From: Phycisphaerae bacterium
GTDB lineage: Bacteria; Planctomycetota; Phycisphaerae; Tepidisphaerales; Tepidisphaeraceae
Length of the DNA: 64,000 bases
Assembly: GCA_026004655.1 (NCBI GenBank)
Contig: BPJO01000001.1
Span: forward strand, 124,001 to 188,000
Direction of reading: 5' to 3'
The translations under genes were made by a program, and so were the position numbers. The stretch's first letter is position 1. The number at the start of each line of letters is the position of its first letter. Shown one piece after another: positions 1 through 8,907 of the stretch. Under the pieces are notes generated by a model, which searched no databases, had not been told where the DNA came from, and saw only the letters and a program-made list of their open reading frames with translations.

Positions 1-992
1 CCTGTCGGTAACCAATAGGAAGGATTAGCGGCTTCAAGGTCATCCAGGGTTTCGGCATGTCCGTCATAAAAGACCGCGTTCATACGATAACTTCCTGTTC
101 CGGTTCCGGAGCGAGTGGAACCGTGTCGAAACGCGAACAACCTTCCTTCACGAATGCCGGTCCCGTTGGCAAAGTTTCGGCACCAGCTCTTGGTGTTTCC
201 GAAAAAAGCCCCGTAGTCGGAAAATGTATTGAACTGATGATTGTCTGTCATATTTCGTGCGCTGATGGTGAGAATGTCTGCATCATACGAGTTGGAATAC
301 TTCGCACCGTCGGCCAGGAAAATCTTGGACGCCGTCGGACCGATCTTGGTAATCCTGGGAAAATAACCCGACGGAAGAACCCAATACCCTGATCCGGTAT
401 TGGCAACGACTCTCCCGGTCATGTTAGAACCGCTGACCGTTCCGTTGGGCAACAGCATGAAGGCTGCACCCGAGGCATAGCTAAGCATCGGACCGGTACG
501 TCCCCAGTTGGTGGAATTGAACGGTTTTAGCACAAAATCTTGAGTCGCAGGACATTTGAACTGGGGCAGACGCACGTATTCCGCAAAACGATCATTGATG
601 TCGGTCGAATCGGTCAGTTTAATCCGCATCATCTTGGATAACGGTTGAACCCAGTCGTAAATGGCAATCGGACTATCCGGAGGGATATTAGTGATACTGA
701 CCGGGGAACCGTTATATGTGTAAGCCGGGTTGATCGCATCACCGTTGGTGGGGCTCCAGATTTGCTTTCCGCTTGTGTTAGCGGATCCCGGGATTTCTCC
801 ACGATTTTCAGACGTCCACATGATCATGGCTTGTCCGGCAGATCTCAGATTCGCCAGACACGACACCGTCTGAGCCGACCGACGGGCTTTATTCAAAGCC
901 GGAAGCAAAATCGCGATCAAAATGGCGATGATGCCGATGACGACCAGCAGCTCGACCAACGTAAACGCTGAAGGGGAAGTGTGTTTTCGCAT
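1..992 (-). CDS. Prepilin-type N-terminal cleavage/methylation protein, H-X9-DG-like C-terminus (partial)
   Basis: The reading frame opens with ATG at 992 on the minus strand and stays open to the window edge, so the 3' end is missing (at least 330 codons seen). Residues 8-30 form a type IV pilin-like segment, [20 protein letters not shown], with the processing site before F and the conserved E at +5. This is the hallmark of the large DUF1559-type/pseudopilin families of Planctomycetota, which are exported through a type II/type IV pilus-like system. Near the visible end, the segment [10 protein letters not shown] resembles the end of an H-X9-DG motif, but the preceding His is further away than usual. 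A membrane protein gene lies 17 bp upstream on the same strand. Specific function is unknown. Confidence 0.85.
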   Translation of the reverse strand, partial: MRKHTSPSAFTLVELLVVIGIIAILIAILLPALNKARRSAQTVSCLANLRSAGQAMIMWTSENRGEIPGSANTSGKQIWSPTNGDAINPAYTYNGSPVSITNIPPDSPIAIYDWVQPLSKMMRIKLTDSTDINDRFAEYVRLPQFKCPATQDFVLKPFNSTNWGRTGPMLSYASGAAFMLLPNGTVSGSNMTGRVVANTGSGYWVLPSGYFPRITKIGPTASKIFLADGAKYSNSYDADILTISARNMTDNHQFNTFSDYGAFFGNTKSWCRNFANGTGIREGRLFAFRHGSTRSGTGTGSYRMNAVFYDGHAETLDDLEAANPSYWLPT

Positions 993-1009
993 ATAACTCC
1001 TGACAGGGA

Positions 1010-1477
1010 TCAATCCTCGTTTTGTTTCCGGCGAGCATATTCTTCTCGCGTAGGAGGCGGCCGAGCGGTCGGATCACCGACACGATAAATCGGATTGCGC
1101 TGAACGACCAATCGTCCGCAATCCGGACAAAATGTGGGATCCGATTTACCCAAGTATTCATTCAAAAGTACGTAGGTCGGTTCGCTTTTGAGGGTCCCTT
1201 CTTTCGTCCAGAAGCACTGCTCGGCAGGGACACCCGTGTTTTTTCCGGAATAAGGAGAAGGTACCGGAACGGTCCATCCCTCTCGGAGCGAGGTGGTGAA
1301 AACTTTTCCGGTTTCAGTACAAATGAAAGTACGAGCCGACGTCAATGATGCGGCTTCAGTAGACCCGAAATTGGAGAGAATCGACCAGATCAGCATGATC
1401 AAGGCCAAAAGTAAAAGCACTCCGGCAGTCACCTTACCTGCGGGTGTATTCGCGGCATGTCGTATTTTCTCAATCAT
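1010..1477 (-). CDS. Small membrane-anchored protein with a CxxC motif, hypothetical
   Basis: 155 residues. Residues 15-35 form one hydrophobic segment ([19 protein letters not shown]), giving an N-terminal membrane anchor. The rest is hydrophilic and contains C52, C89 and a C-terminal [10 protein letters not shown] element that looks like half of a zinc ribbon. I do not recognise the family. The stop codon lies 17 bp before the ATG of the prepilin-type gene, so the two are probably co-transcribed. This suggests, without proving, a role tied to that secreted pseudopilin. Confidence 0.65.
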   Translation of the reverse strand: MIEKIRHAANTPAGKVTAGVLLLLALIMLIWSILSNFGSTEAASLTSARTFICTETGKVFTTSLREGWTVPVPSPYSGKNTGVPAEQCFWTKEGTLKSEPTYVLLNEYLGKSDPTFCPDCGRLVVQRNPIYRVGDPTARPPPTREEYARRKQNED

Positions 1478-1597
1478 TCAAAACTCGAGTTAGTTGTTGC
1501 CCGCAACCTGTTTACTGAGATTCTAGCCAACTAAGATTAGAATTCGGTTAGTACGCAACACGTATCGCCTTTTGATATAGTAAAATGTGGGGTTGAA

Positions 1598-3160
1598 ATG
1601 CAAGAAAAACGTCTTCTGATCGTCGGCGCGGGGGTCGGGGGATTAGCAGCAGCCATCCGATGTCGGGGAATGGGACATGATGTACTGGTTTTGGAGAAGA
1701 ACTCGCGTGTCGGAGGAAAGCTTAATAGACGTCTGATCCCTCACCCAAAAAGACCTCACGAACGACCGTTCCGATTCGATACCGGTCCTTCCCTGCTGAC
1801 GTTACCCCTGGTTTTTGCTGATCTGTTCAGTTTTGTCGGAAAAGATGTTCGTGATTATTTGTCCATCATACGACTGGATCCGGTTTCTCGGTTCGTCTGG
1901 GCTGACAAACAAACCCTAGAGCTCGGAAACGGACGGGAACAACTGCTTAACAGTGTTAAACAGCTCTCACCCCGGGATGTTCACGGGATGAAACGATTTC
2001 TGGACTACGGTCAGCACATCTGGAAATTGTCCGGCGAGTTCTTTTTGACCCGTGCTCCCGAACAAGCCTTTCAGGGAGAAGGTGCGTTTTCTCCATGGAA
2101 CACGATCCGCGCGTTATCCATCCCGTTTCGGATCGGGATGTTCAAAAAATACGCCGATCTGATCGACCAGCTCATCCGTTCACCCCGTCTCAGACAAGTG
2201 TTGTATCAATACGCGACCTATTCGGGATCGAGTCCGTTCCTGGCCCCGGCGACCTTGGCAGTGATTGCCCACGTCGAACTCGACCAAGGAGGATGGTACA
2301 TCCAGGGGGGCCTATACCGTTTGGCCGAAGCGATGGAAAAAGTGGCACGGGAAATTGGTGTGCAAATTCAGACCGATACTACAGTTACGCAAATTCTCGT
2401 GGACAATTCTTCCGGACACCCCAAGGTCACCGGTGTCAGACTGTCCGATGATTCTACCCTGTCAGCAGATGCGGTTATCGTTAACGCCGACGTCGTATAC
2501 ACCTATCAACATTTGATCGAACCCCAATACCGACGACGGTTTTCAGACGATCGACTCAAACGATTAGAACCCGGGGGAAGCGGAATGGTGCTATGTCTTG
2601 GTGTAGAAGGCACTTATCCTCAACTCGCCCACCACACCAAGTTCATGCCCGACGATTACACGTCCGACCTACGGGCGATGTTTGAAACGCATACCATTCC
2701 CGAGGATCCGTGCATCTATGTCTGTGCCAGCACCCGTACGGATCCGTCCCAAGCGCCTCCGAACTGTGAAAACCTGTTTGTCCTATGCTCGGCCCCTGCG
2801 TTGGATGGGCGTATCGACTGGACGGTCGAAGGACCCAAATACCGGGATCGGATCATCCACCAGCTCGAGCACCGGTTCGGGCTGACCGACCTCTCACAAC
2901 GGATCGTGGTGGAAGAGCACTTTACCCCGATCGATCTCCAACGATTGTATAACGCCCACGCGGGGAGCATTTATGGGATCAGCGGGAACGGGATCCGACA
3001 AGCTTTTTTAAGACCACCGAACCGCGATCGGGAGATCCAAGGGTTGTTTTTTGCAGGCGGAGCCACCCATCCCGGCGGGGGTTTACCTTTAGTAGCGTTA
3101 TCCGGGAAAATTGCTTCAGAATTGGTCCATGAATATCTCAAAGCGCAAAAACCCGTGTGA
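1598..3160 (+). CDS. Phytoene desaturase-like FAD-dependent oxidoreductase (CrtI family)
   Basis: 520 residues, the usual CrtI/CrtN size. The N-terminus carries the dinucleotide-binding fold GAGVGGLAAAIRCRG followed by the ELEKN-like acidic strand end and RVGGKLNRR. The C-terminus has the family's second FAD signature, GLFFAGGATHPGGGLPLVALSGK when read across 495-515. This family dehydrogenates or isomerises carotenoid or other polyprenyl substrates at the membrane. No crtB or other carotenoid gene is adjacent, so the exact substrate is open. The gene is divergent from the small membrane protein at 1010-1477, with 120 bp between them. ATG at 1598 has a G-rich stretch just upstream. Confidence 0.85.
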   Translation: MQEKRLLIVGAGVGGLAAAIRCRGMGHDVLVLEKNSRVGGKLNRRLIPHPKRPHERPFRFDTGPSLLTLPLVFADLFSFVGKDVRDYLSIIRLDPVSRFVWADKQTLELGNGREQLLNSVKQLSPRDVHGMKRFLDYGQHIWKLSGEFFLTRAPEQAFQGEGAFSPWNTIRALSIPFRIGMFKKYADLIDQLIRSPRLRQVLYQYATYSGSSPFLAPATLAVIAHVELDQGGWYIQGGLYRLAEAMEKVAREIGVQIQTDTTVTQILVDNSSGHPKVTGVRLSDDSTLSADAVIVNADVVYTYQHLIEPQYRRRFSDDRLKRLEPGGSGMVLCLGVEGTYPQLAHHTKFMPDDYTSDLRAMFETHTIPEDPCIYVCASTRTDPSQAPPNCENLFVLCSAPALDGRIDWTVEGPKYRDRIIHQLEHRFGLTDLSQRIVVEEHFTPIDLQRLYNAHAGSIYGISGNGIRQAFLRPPNRDREIQGLFFAGGATHPGGGLPLVALSGKIASELVHEYLKAQKPV

Positions 3161-3356
3161 GATCTCTCATTCGATCTCTTATGAAATAAAGTTCATGTGG
3201 CCCTCCGACTACTCCGATTCGCTGATAGTTTGATTGATAATTCAGCTTTTATGAGGCTTGGGGAACACAACTGGTATTTACCGCAATTAGTCGTTATTTC
3301 TCGTCAACAATCGACGATATAACTAGTGTCGGGAAGGCTTGATCTATCTGAATGCT

Positions 3357-4523
3357 ATGCTTAAGCAATTCTGCGCCCGCGGGAGTATTCTGCCAGCCTG
3401 TCTGACGTCGATGATGCTGTTAAGTGTGTTGGCTTCCTTGGCAGTGGATGTAGGGGTTTACATGACCGCCAAAGCGGAACTGCAAGCCGCCGCCGATGCC
3501 GCCGCTTTGGCCGCTGCCCACGAAATGGAAAAAGGGCTTTCCCCACACCCCGTTGCAATCCAGTTCGCCCGTAACAATATTCCGAACAGCCAGCTGTTAC
3601 TCCCCCTGTCTGCCATTCAAATCCGACTAGGACGATGGGAAGATGGCGTGTTCGTCGAGAGCCCGTATGATCAGAACTCGATCCGAGTGACGCTTTACCG
3701 GGCTCAGGAATATCAAAACCCTGTACCGCTGTTTTTTGCCGGACTTCTGGGGCTTCATTCGGTCGACATCCAAGCCTCCGCAGTAGCGTCGATCCGTCCT
3801 CGAGCACCGGAGTATAACTTTGTCGGAATTGATGAAGTGCGTTTCAGCTCCTTGGGGGTTTTAGCCCGGATTAAAGGTCGCGTGGTCAGCAACGGTGATA
3901 TCGATATCGGGCGACCGTTAGGACTTTTGGTCGGAATCTTGGGAGACGCCCGATCGTGGCGCGGACGAGTCCGTAAAGGAATGTTGGCAGGGATTACCGG
4001 TTCAACCCGACCTTTGCCGGATGAATTGGTCTATCCGTCGGTGCAATTACCGCTGCGGAGTGATAATGAGAAAATCCGTCCGTATCTGGATAGCCAAGGT
4101 GATTTTAATGCGCTTTTATTCACGTCCATCCCGTCGGGAACTTATATCGTTCGTGATTTGAATCTTTTGGCCAACGTGGTTGTACGTCTCGAAGGTCCGG
4201 TGACTTTTTATGTCACCCGCCATTTCAATATGGCTGCGACCGTCAACCTGCTGGGGAATCCCAACTTTTCACCTTCGATGTTTAAGGTACGGGTCGCGCC
4301 GGGGGGAGAGGTGCATTTCCTAGCCAATCTGCTAAGCCCCTTGAACATGGACCTGTACGCTCCGGACACGGAAGTGGATATTGCAGTGGGAATCAACCGT
4401 TACTACGGCCGCTTGATCGCCAAACGGTTGCACATCCTTCTACCGGTGTTAGGAGAGTTCGAAGAAGCACGAAATCTGGACGATCCGAACGACGGATGCT
4501 CCACGGTCTGTCTAGTCAACTGA
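3357..4523 (+). CDS. TadG-like Flp pilus-assembly family protein
   Basis: About 388 residues. The N-terminal region CARGSILPACLTSMMLL, then a hydrophobic segment and AELQAAADAAALAAAHEM, is characteristic of the TadE/TadG-like N-terminal domain: a membrane helix followed by an Ala-rich 'QxAADAAALAAA' block. The remainder looks like a beta-rich secreted domain without a recognised fold. No other tad/flp gene lies nearby, so this is an orphan member. Start choice is uncertain. ATG 3357 is used here; an in-frame TTG at 3339 is possible, and neither has an ideally spaced ribosome-binding site. Its stop codon is one base from the stop of the convergent L,D-transpeptidase gene. Confidence 0.75.
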   Translation: MLKQFCARGSILPACLTSMMLLSVLASLAVDVGVYMTAKAELQAAADAAALAAAHEMEKGLSPHPVAIQFARNNIPNSQLLLPLSAIQIRLGRWEDGVFVESPYDQNSIRVTLYRAQEYQNPVPLFFAGLLGLHSVDIQASAVASIRPRAPEYNFVGIDEVRFSSLGVLARIKGRVVSNGDIDIGRPLGLLVGILGDARSWRGRVRKGMLAGITGSTRPLPDELVYPSVQLPLRSDNEKIRPYLDSQGDFNALLFTSIPSGTYIVRDLNLLANVVVRLEGPVTFYVTRHFNMAATVNLLGNPNFSPSMFKVRVAPGGEVHFLANLLSPLNMDLYAPDTEVDIAVGINRYYGRLIAKRLHILLPVLGEFEEARNLDDPNDGCSTVCLVN

Positions 4524-4524
4524 T

Positions 4525-5685
4525 TTATTCGACCACGGTGACCGTGCTTTTGCCGGTGATGAGCATGTCGTAAACCAATTCCACGTCTTCATTGAGCATG
4601 CGGATACAACCCATGGATTTTTTCTGCCCGATCGAATCCGGTTCGATGGTTCCATGGATTCCATAACTGGTCTTACCCAACGCCTGACCGCTGACACCTT
4701 TGAGCGCGATCCATCGTTCGCCGAGGGGGTTTTGGGGGTCATCCGGTTCAATGATTCGGGGACCTTCGTTTCGGGGATTGTAGTATCGGGGATTTTCAAG
4801 CTTGGTATCGACCAGCCACTCTCCGGTGGGGGTGGAATCAAATTCGCCTAGACCGACACGGAAACGTTTAAGGAAAATAGCGCCGGGCGTACCCGGCTTA
4901 CCAATGTAGATATCGAGTGTAAACTCGGACTTATCAACCATCGCGTGAAAAGGCCCGTGAACCACCTTGAGGGTTTTACCGACCTGTAATCGACGGGGAT
5001 CTTCGATCCCATTTAATCGTCCGAGGAACTTCCAGGTAATATTGTATTTGGCAGCAATCTTTTGCATCAGGTCACCGGGCTGGACTTTGTATTGTTCCTG
5101 ATACGGATCACTGACGAACCTGCGAGGGGAAAAGACCACGATATCATTGATTTCGCTGAGTCGTCTTAGCACATCATCCGTCTCTGCCGGGGAGAGGGTT
5201 TGAGTGTCCAGCGCCTGTACGAGCAGTTTGCGGGCTTCGATCAGGTCATCCGTTTTGCGTTTGGCGTCGGCCTGTTCGACGAGGGTTTTGGCAGGAACCA
5301 CCGAAGCCGAGGGTGACGGGGTTGATCCCGAGGCGGACGGGATCCGGGATTCCGTTTGGGGTACGGGAGTGTTATTACCGTTCGGGACCGGGACGTTGAT
5401 TCGGACCGGTTGAGTAGCCGGTGACATGCTTGCGGACGAACTCTGCGACGAATCGACTTTGACCGAAGCTAGCATCGTTCCGGAAAGATCCGAAACCGAT
5501 TTGGACGAATCAGACGTTGAAAGAGATTGACCGACTGGTTGGGTAGCTGTTGGACCCGAAGCGTGTTCGATCGGGCTGGAACTTCCTGAACTAAGGATCT
5601 TGTAAACCCCGACCCCCGATATCACAACCAATACCGCACTGAGCAACACAACCGCGGGGCCGATAAAACGATTTCGACGAGCCAT
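4525..5685 (-). CDS. LysM and L,D-transpeptidase (YkuD) domain protein
   Basis: 386 residues from the ATG at 5685, which has GGAGGT 5 bases upstream; the frame extends further but this start is clearly better. Order: a cytoplasmic MARRNR start, one membrane helix (residues 10-30), a Ser/Pro/Thr-rich linker, a short helical repeat region, a LysM domain (YKVQPGDLMQKIAAKYNI, about 195-240) and a YkuD catalytic domain with HGTIEPDSIG...SMGCIRM, catalytic Cys near 360. Such enzymes form 3-3 cross-links in peptidoglycan or attach proteins to it, in the periplasm. LysM would hold it on the sacculus. It lies 43 bp downstream of the folate cyclo-ligase gene. Confidence 0.9.
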   Translation of the reverse strand: MARRNRFIGPAVVLLSAVLVVISGVGVYKILSSGSSSPIEHASGPTATQPVGQSLSTSDSSKSVSDLSGTMLASVKVDSSQSSSASMSPATQPVRINVPVPNGNNTPVPQTESRIPSASGSTPSPSASVVPAKTLVEQADAKRKTDDLIEARKLLVQALDTQTLSPAETDDVLRRLSEINDIVVFSPRRFVSDPYQEQYKVQPGDLMQKIAAKYNITWKFLGRLNGIEDPRRLQVGKTLKVVHGPFHAMVDKSEFTLDIYIGKPGTPGAIFLKRFRVGLGEFDSTPTGEWLVDTKLENPRYYNPRNEGPRIIEPDDPQNPLGERWIALKGVSGQALGKTSYGIHGTIEPDSIGQKKSMGCIRMLNEDVELVYDMLITGKSTVTVVE

Positions 5686-5728
5686 AAGGACCTCCGTGTC
5701 CGGTCGCAAACGGATGGACGAATGCCAA

Positions 5729-6355
5729 CTACAGACGTTCAATGCAAGGCACCGATACCCTGCGAATCGCCCGATCCGTCGCGAGCATACTCAGCGGGAT
5801 ATCGTGGTCAAGCATCGGAATGTACTGAACGATCTGTTCCTCAAAACACAACCCGCACGAAACCCCCAAAAAATCCGTTTGGGCAAGGAATCGGTCATAA
5901 AATCCCATCCCGCGACCGATCCGATGACCGCTGGTGGTAAATCCTATTCCTGGAACCAATACCATATCGATAAACGATACAGGGACAGGTTGACCTGCTA
6001 CCGGCTCTCGAAGCCCGTGACGAGTCACATGCAACTCATCCGAAGCCAACGAATGAATCTCCACCGGGACCATTCGTTTGGCGTCCCAACTGACCTTGGG
6101 CACGACAATCGACTTGCCCTGCTGCCAGGCTCGTAATGCTAAAGGGGCTGTATCGACCTCCAAGGAGGTGGACAAAAAGATCATGACCGTCTTGGCAGCT
6201 TGGAACTCCGGTGTTGCAGCCACGAGTGTACAGGCTGACAAACTTTTGACATGACGATCCTGATCGGTCATTCCAGCCAGCGTCTCACGTAAACGCTTTC
6301 GGATATCCGCCTTTTGCGGCATCTGAAAAGAATTGGGGTCATTTTGCTGTTGCAT
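5729..6355 (-). CDS. 5-formyltetrahydrofolate cyclo-ligase
   Basis: 208 residues from ATG 6355 (an upstream in-frame TTG at 6358 adds one residue). The enzyme converts 5-formyl-THF to 5,10-methenyl-THF using ATP. The family signature VPGIGFTTSGHRIGRGMGFYD (positions about 140-162) is plain, along with the N-terminal K/R-rich helix and the IFLSTSLEVDT strand/loop. Length fits the family. It is followed at 43 bp by the L,D-transpeptidase gene on the same strand. No strong ribosome-binding site is visible. Confidence 0.92.
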   Translation of the reverse strand: MQQQNDPNSFQMPQKADIRKRLRETLAGMTDQDRHVKSLSACTLVAATPEFQAAKTVMIFLSTSLEVDTAPLALRAWQQGKSIVVPKVSWDAKRMVPVEIHSLASDELHVTRHGLREPVAGQPVPVSFIDMVLVPGIGFTTSGHRIGRGMGFYDRFLAQTDFLGVSCGLCFEEQIVQYIPMLDHDIPLSMLATDRAIRRVSVPCIERL

Positions 6356-6467
6356 CAATCCACACCCGAGCTGCCCGGCTCGTCCTTAAAATTTCCCCCC
6401 CACTTTTCCCCTCTTATCTTATAACAGACACGTCTGTCATTCGAGGGATAGTGTTGACTACGGTCTA

Positions 6468-7805
6468 TCATACTGATTCGTCCGAATTTTTCTCTTTTTT
6501 TAGCTGATTTCTCAATGCCTCGAGTCGTTGTTTGACTTTGAGTTCAAATCCTATTTCTCTAGGAGAATAGTAGGTTTTATCCACACCCAAGTAATCTTGC
6601 ACGACGTATCCGGACGGATCGTCGTGAGGGTACTGATACCCGGTCCCATGACCTAACTGTCGTGCACCGGCATAATGAGAATCCCGAAGATGTTTGGGAA
6701 CCGGGATGGTTCGACCTTCACGGACGTCTTTCATCGCCTGTTGGATCGCCGTGGTGACCGAGTTGCTTTTAGGCGCTTGTGACATATAAATCACGGCATG
6801 AGCAAGAGTTAGTTGACATTCAGGCATCCCGATTCGTTCCACAATCTGACAACACGACGAGGCCACGACCAACGCCATCGGGTCGGCAAGACCGATGTCT
6901 TCACTGGCGAGGATCGCGATCCGTCGGGCGATAAATCGGGGATCTTCCCCGGCTTCGAGCATTCGAGCAGTCCAGTACAGTGCGGCATCCGGATCGCTGC
7001 CTCGCATCGATTTAATCAAGGCACTAGCTGCATCATAGTGCTCATCACCGGTCGCGTCGTAAACGATCGCTTTTCGCTGCATGCTTTCTTCAGCGACCTG
7101 ACGGTCAATCCGGATCGGACTGTTGTTTCCGCTGCTTAATACCGCCACTTCCAGCGCAGACAACGCACGACGCGCATCCCCGTCCGACCACTCAGCCCAG
7201 AGTTCGAGTGCTTGAGGATCTGCCTCGATCTTTAGATGACCAAAACCCCGTTGAGGGTCTCGGATCGCCCGGTGTAACAACTGAACGATGTCCTGGCGAG
7301 TGATCGGTTCGAATTGGAAAATCTGACTCCGACTGACTAAAGCCGAATTGACCGCAAAAAAGGGATTTTCGGTCGTTGCCCCGATCAGAATGATCAGACC
7401 CGACTCCACATCCCCCAGCAAAATGTCCTGTTGAGCACGATTGAAACGATGAATCTCGTCTAAAAACAGGACCGTTCGTTTGCCACCGTTTATCACACGG
7501 TCCCTGGCAGCGTCCAGAATCGTACGGATCTCTTTGACACCGACCCCGGCAGCGTTGGTCTGTTCAAAATGAGATTTTGTATACCGCGCGATCAAGGACG
7601 CCAGACTGGTTTTGCCAGTTCCCGGAGGACCATAAAAAATCACGCTCATCAAACGGTCGGCTTCGAGCATCCGACGCAAAAGCTTTCCCGGTGCCAGAAA
7701 ATGCTGTTGACCGAGAAACTCGTCAAGCGTCTGAGGTCTCATCCGAACCGCTAACGGTGCAACCCCTTCTAATCGTTTCTGACGAGATTCGGCAAACAGA
7801 TCCAT
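6468..7805 (-). CDS. rarA: Replication-associated recombination protein A (RarA/MgsA)
   Basis: 445 residues, typical length. AAA+ ATPase with Walker A GPPGTGKT (59-66), Walker B VLFLDEIHRF (112-121), sensor 1 GATTENP and the family's C-terminal domain (GSDPDAALYWTARMLEAGEDPRFIARR). The N-terminus PLAVRMRPQTLDEFLGQQH is diagnostic for RarA/MgsA/WRNIP1, which act at stalled replication forks. The gene is divergent from the AraC regulator at 7960, with a 154-bp intergenic region. Confidence 0.95.
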   Translation of the reverse strand: MDLFAESRQKRLEGVAPLAVRMRPQTLDEFLGQQHFLAPGKLLRRMLEADRLMSVIFYGPPGTGKTSLASLIARYTKSHFEQTNAAGVGVKEIRTILDAARDRVINGGKRTVLFLDEIHRFNRAQQDILLGDVESGLIILIGATTENPFFAVNSALVSRSQIFQFEPITRQDIVQLLHRAIRDPQRGFGHLKIEADPQALELWAEWSDGDARRALSALEVAVLSSGNNSPIRIDRQVAEESMQRKAIVYDATGDEHYDAASALIKSMRGSDPDAALYWTARMLEAGEDPRFIARRIAILASEDIGLADPMALVVASSCCQIVERIGMPECQLTLAHAVIYMSQAPKSNSVTTAIQQAMKDVREGRTIPVPKHLRDSHYAGARQLGHGTGYQYPHDDPSGYVVQDYLGVDKTYYSPREIGFELKVKQRLEALRNQLKKEKNSDESV

Positions 7806-7959
7806 GCTCTGATCATATCCGACAACACCCGTAAAATCAGATCAGATCGTCTTCGAAAAATGATTCGGACAATCGCGGTGCCTGAACGGTACTGAGGACA
7901 AATCCAATCATTTATGATATGACAGCACCTGACCTGCGACCTGTAGCGGAGCATATTGC

Positions 7960-8907
7960 ATGTCGGATCAACTACCCCCTAACCGTGATCACGAGTTAGC
8001 CGACCGATCCTATCGAATGTTCGATTACGTCTGGTTCAGGATTCTGGGAAAGATTCCGGATCTGGCACACCCGTATTACCTCGGACACGGACGAGCATTT
8101 AATCCGAAATACAATATCCGAGACGTCTGGCAGGAACCGATGCCCGACCATATTGTCGTCAAAATCTGTCTCAGTGATGGTGGGGCAGTCGGAACGACTC
8201 AGCAGAAACGGATGCTTAAACCGGGAAGCGCGATCCTTCGATTCGTTGAAGATACCGAAATCTGGGAGGGATACCATCCGGCTTATCGTGGTGAATGGGA
8301 GTTCTTAGGTCTGATTTTTACAGGAAGATCAGGGGTCGAAGCGGCTAAAGCGATGATGCAACACTACGGAAGAGTCTATTTCCTCGGGTTGGATCACGTT
8401 ATCATCCGAAAACTCATGCATCTGTCTAAACAGACCGAAACCGTCACCGAAATTACGGCTTCATCTGGCGCCAGACTGGTGGACGAGGTCTTGCTGGCGT
8501 TGCTGGAATCCGCGGAATCTCTCGAATTACATCGCGAGGGACCCACCACTGACCTGGCCGAGGCTGTGGAGCACACCCTCCGTTCTGACCTGCAACGGGA
8601 GTGGACTGTCGCACAGCTGGCCGACATACACCACGTTACCCGCGAACACCTTACACGGACATTCACGCGGCGTTATGGGATAAGTCCCCATCGATACCTG
8701 GTACAGCTCCGAGTCAATGAGGCCTGCCGGTTATTACGGGCCACAGACATCCCTATCAAAAAAATCATGCTCGATCTGGGTTTTGCTTCGCATGCCAGTT
8801 TCGTCCGTACATTCCGACGATATACACACACTTCGCCTACGCTTTATCGACGTCATGAATCCGAACGAACCGATCGAAGGGTTCCACATTCACGCAACTG
8901 GTGTTGA
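7960..8907 (+). CDS. AraC family transcriptional regulator, copy 1 of a paralogous pair
   Basis: 315 residues. The C-terminal ~100 residues contain two helix-turn-helix motifs (WTVAQLADIHHVTREHLTRTF and IKKIMLDLGFASHASFVRTFRR) typical of AraC/XylS DNA binding. The N-terminal ~190 residues begin ELADRSYRMFDYVWFRILG and do not match a sensor domain I recognise, but they are closely similar to the regulator at 16374-17339. The ATG at 7960 follows GCGGAG by 8 bases. The last 55 bp overlap the 3' end of the convergent sugar transporter gene. It probably controls the adjacent glycan-use genes (inference). Confidence 0.9.
   Translation: MSDQLPPNRDHELADRSYRMFDYVWFRILGKIPDLAHPYYLGHGRAFNPKYNIRDVWQEPMPDHIVVKICLSDGGAVGTTQQKRMLKPGSAILRFVEDTEIWEGYHPAYRGEWEFLGLIFTGRSGVEAAKAMMQHYGRVYFLGLDHVIIRKLMHLSKQTETVTEITASSGARLVDEVLLALLESAESLELHREGPTTDLAEAVEHTLRSDLQREWTVAQLADIHHVTREHLTRTFTRRYGISPHRYLVQLRVNEACRLLRATDIPIKKIMLDLGFASHASFVRTFRRYTHTSPTLYRRHESERTDRRVPHSRNWC

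Noticed and set aside
889-1161. 90-codon minus-strand frame over the prepilin start
   Set aside because: It overlaps the strongly supported pilin-like start and the small membrane protein in another frame; no conserved motif.
5696-6136. 146-codon plus-strand frame
   Set aside because: Fully antisense to the folate cyclo-ligase gene, with no family features.
6575-6590. Perfect TTATCCACA DnaA box
   Set aside because: Single copy inside the rarA coding region, far from dnaA; chance or minor site, not an origin.
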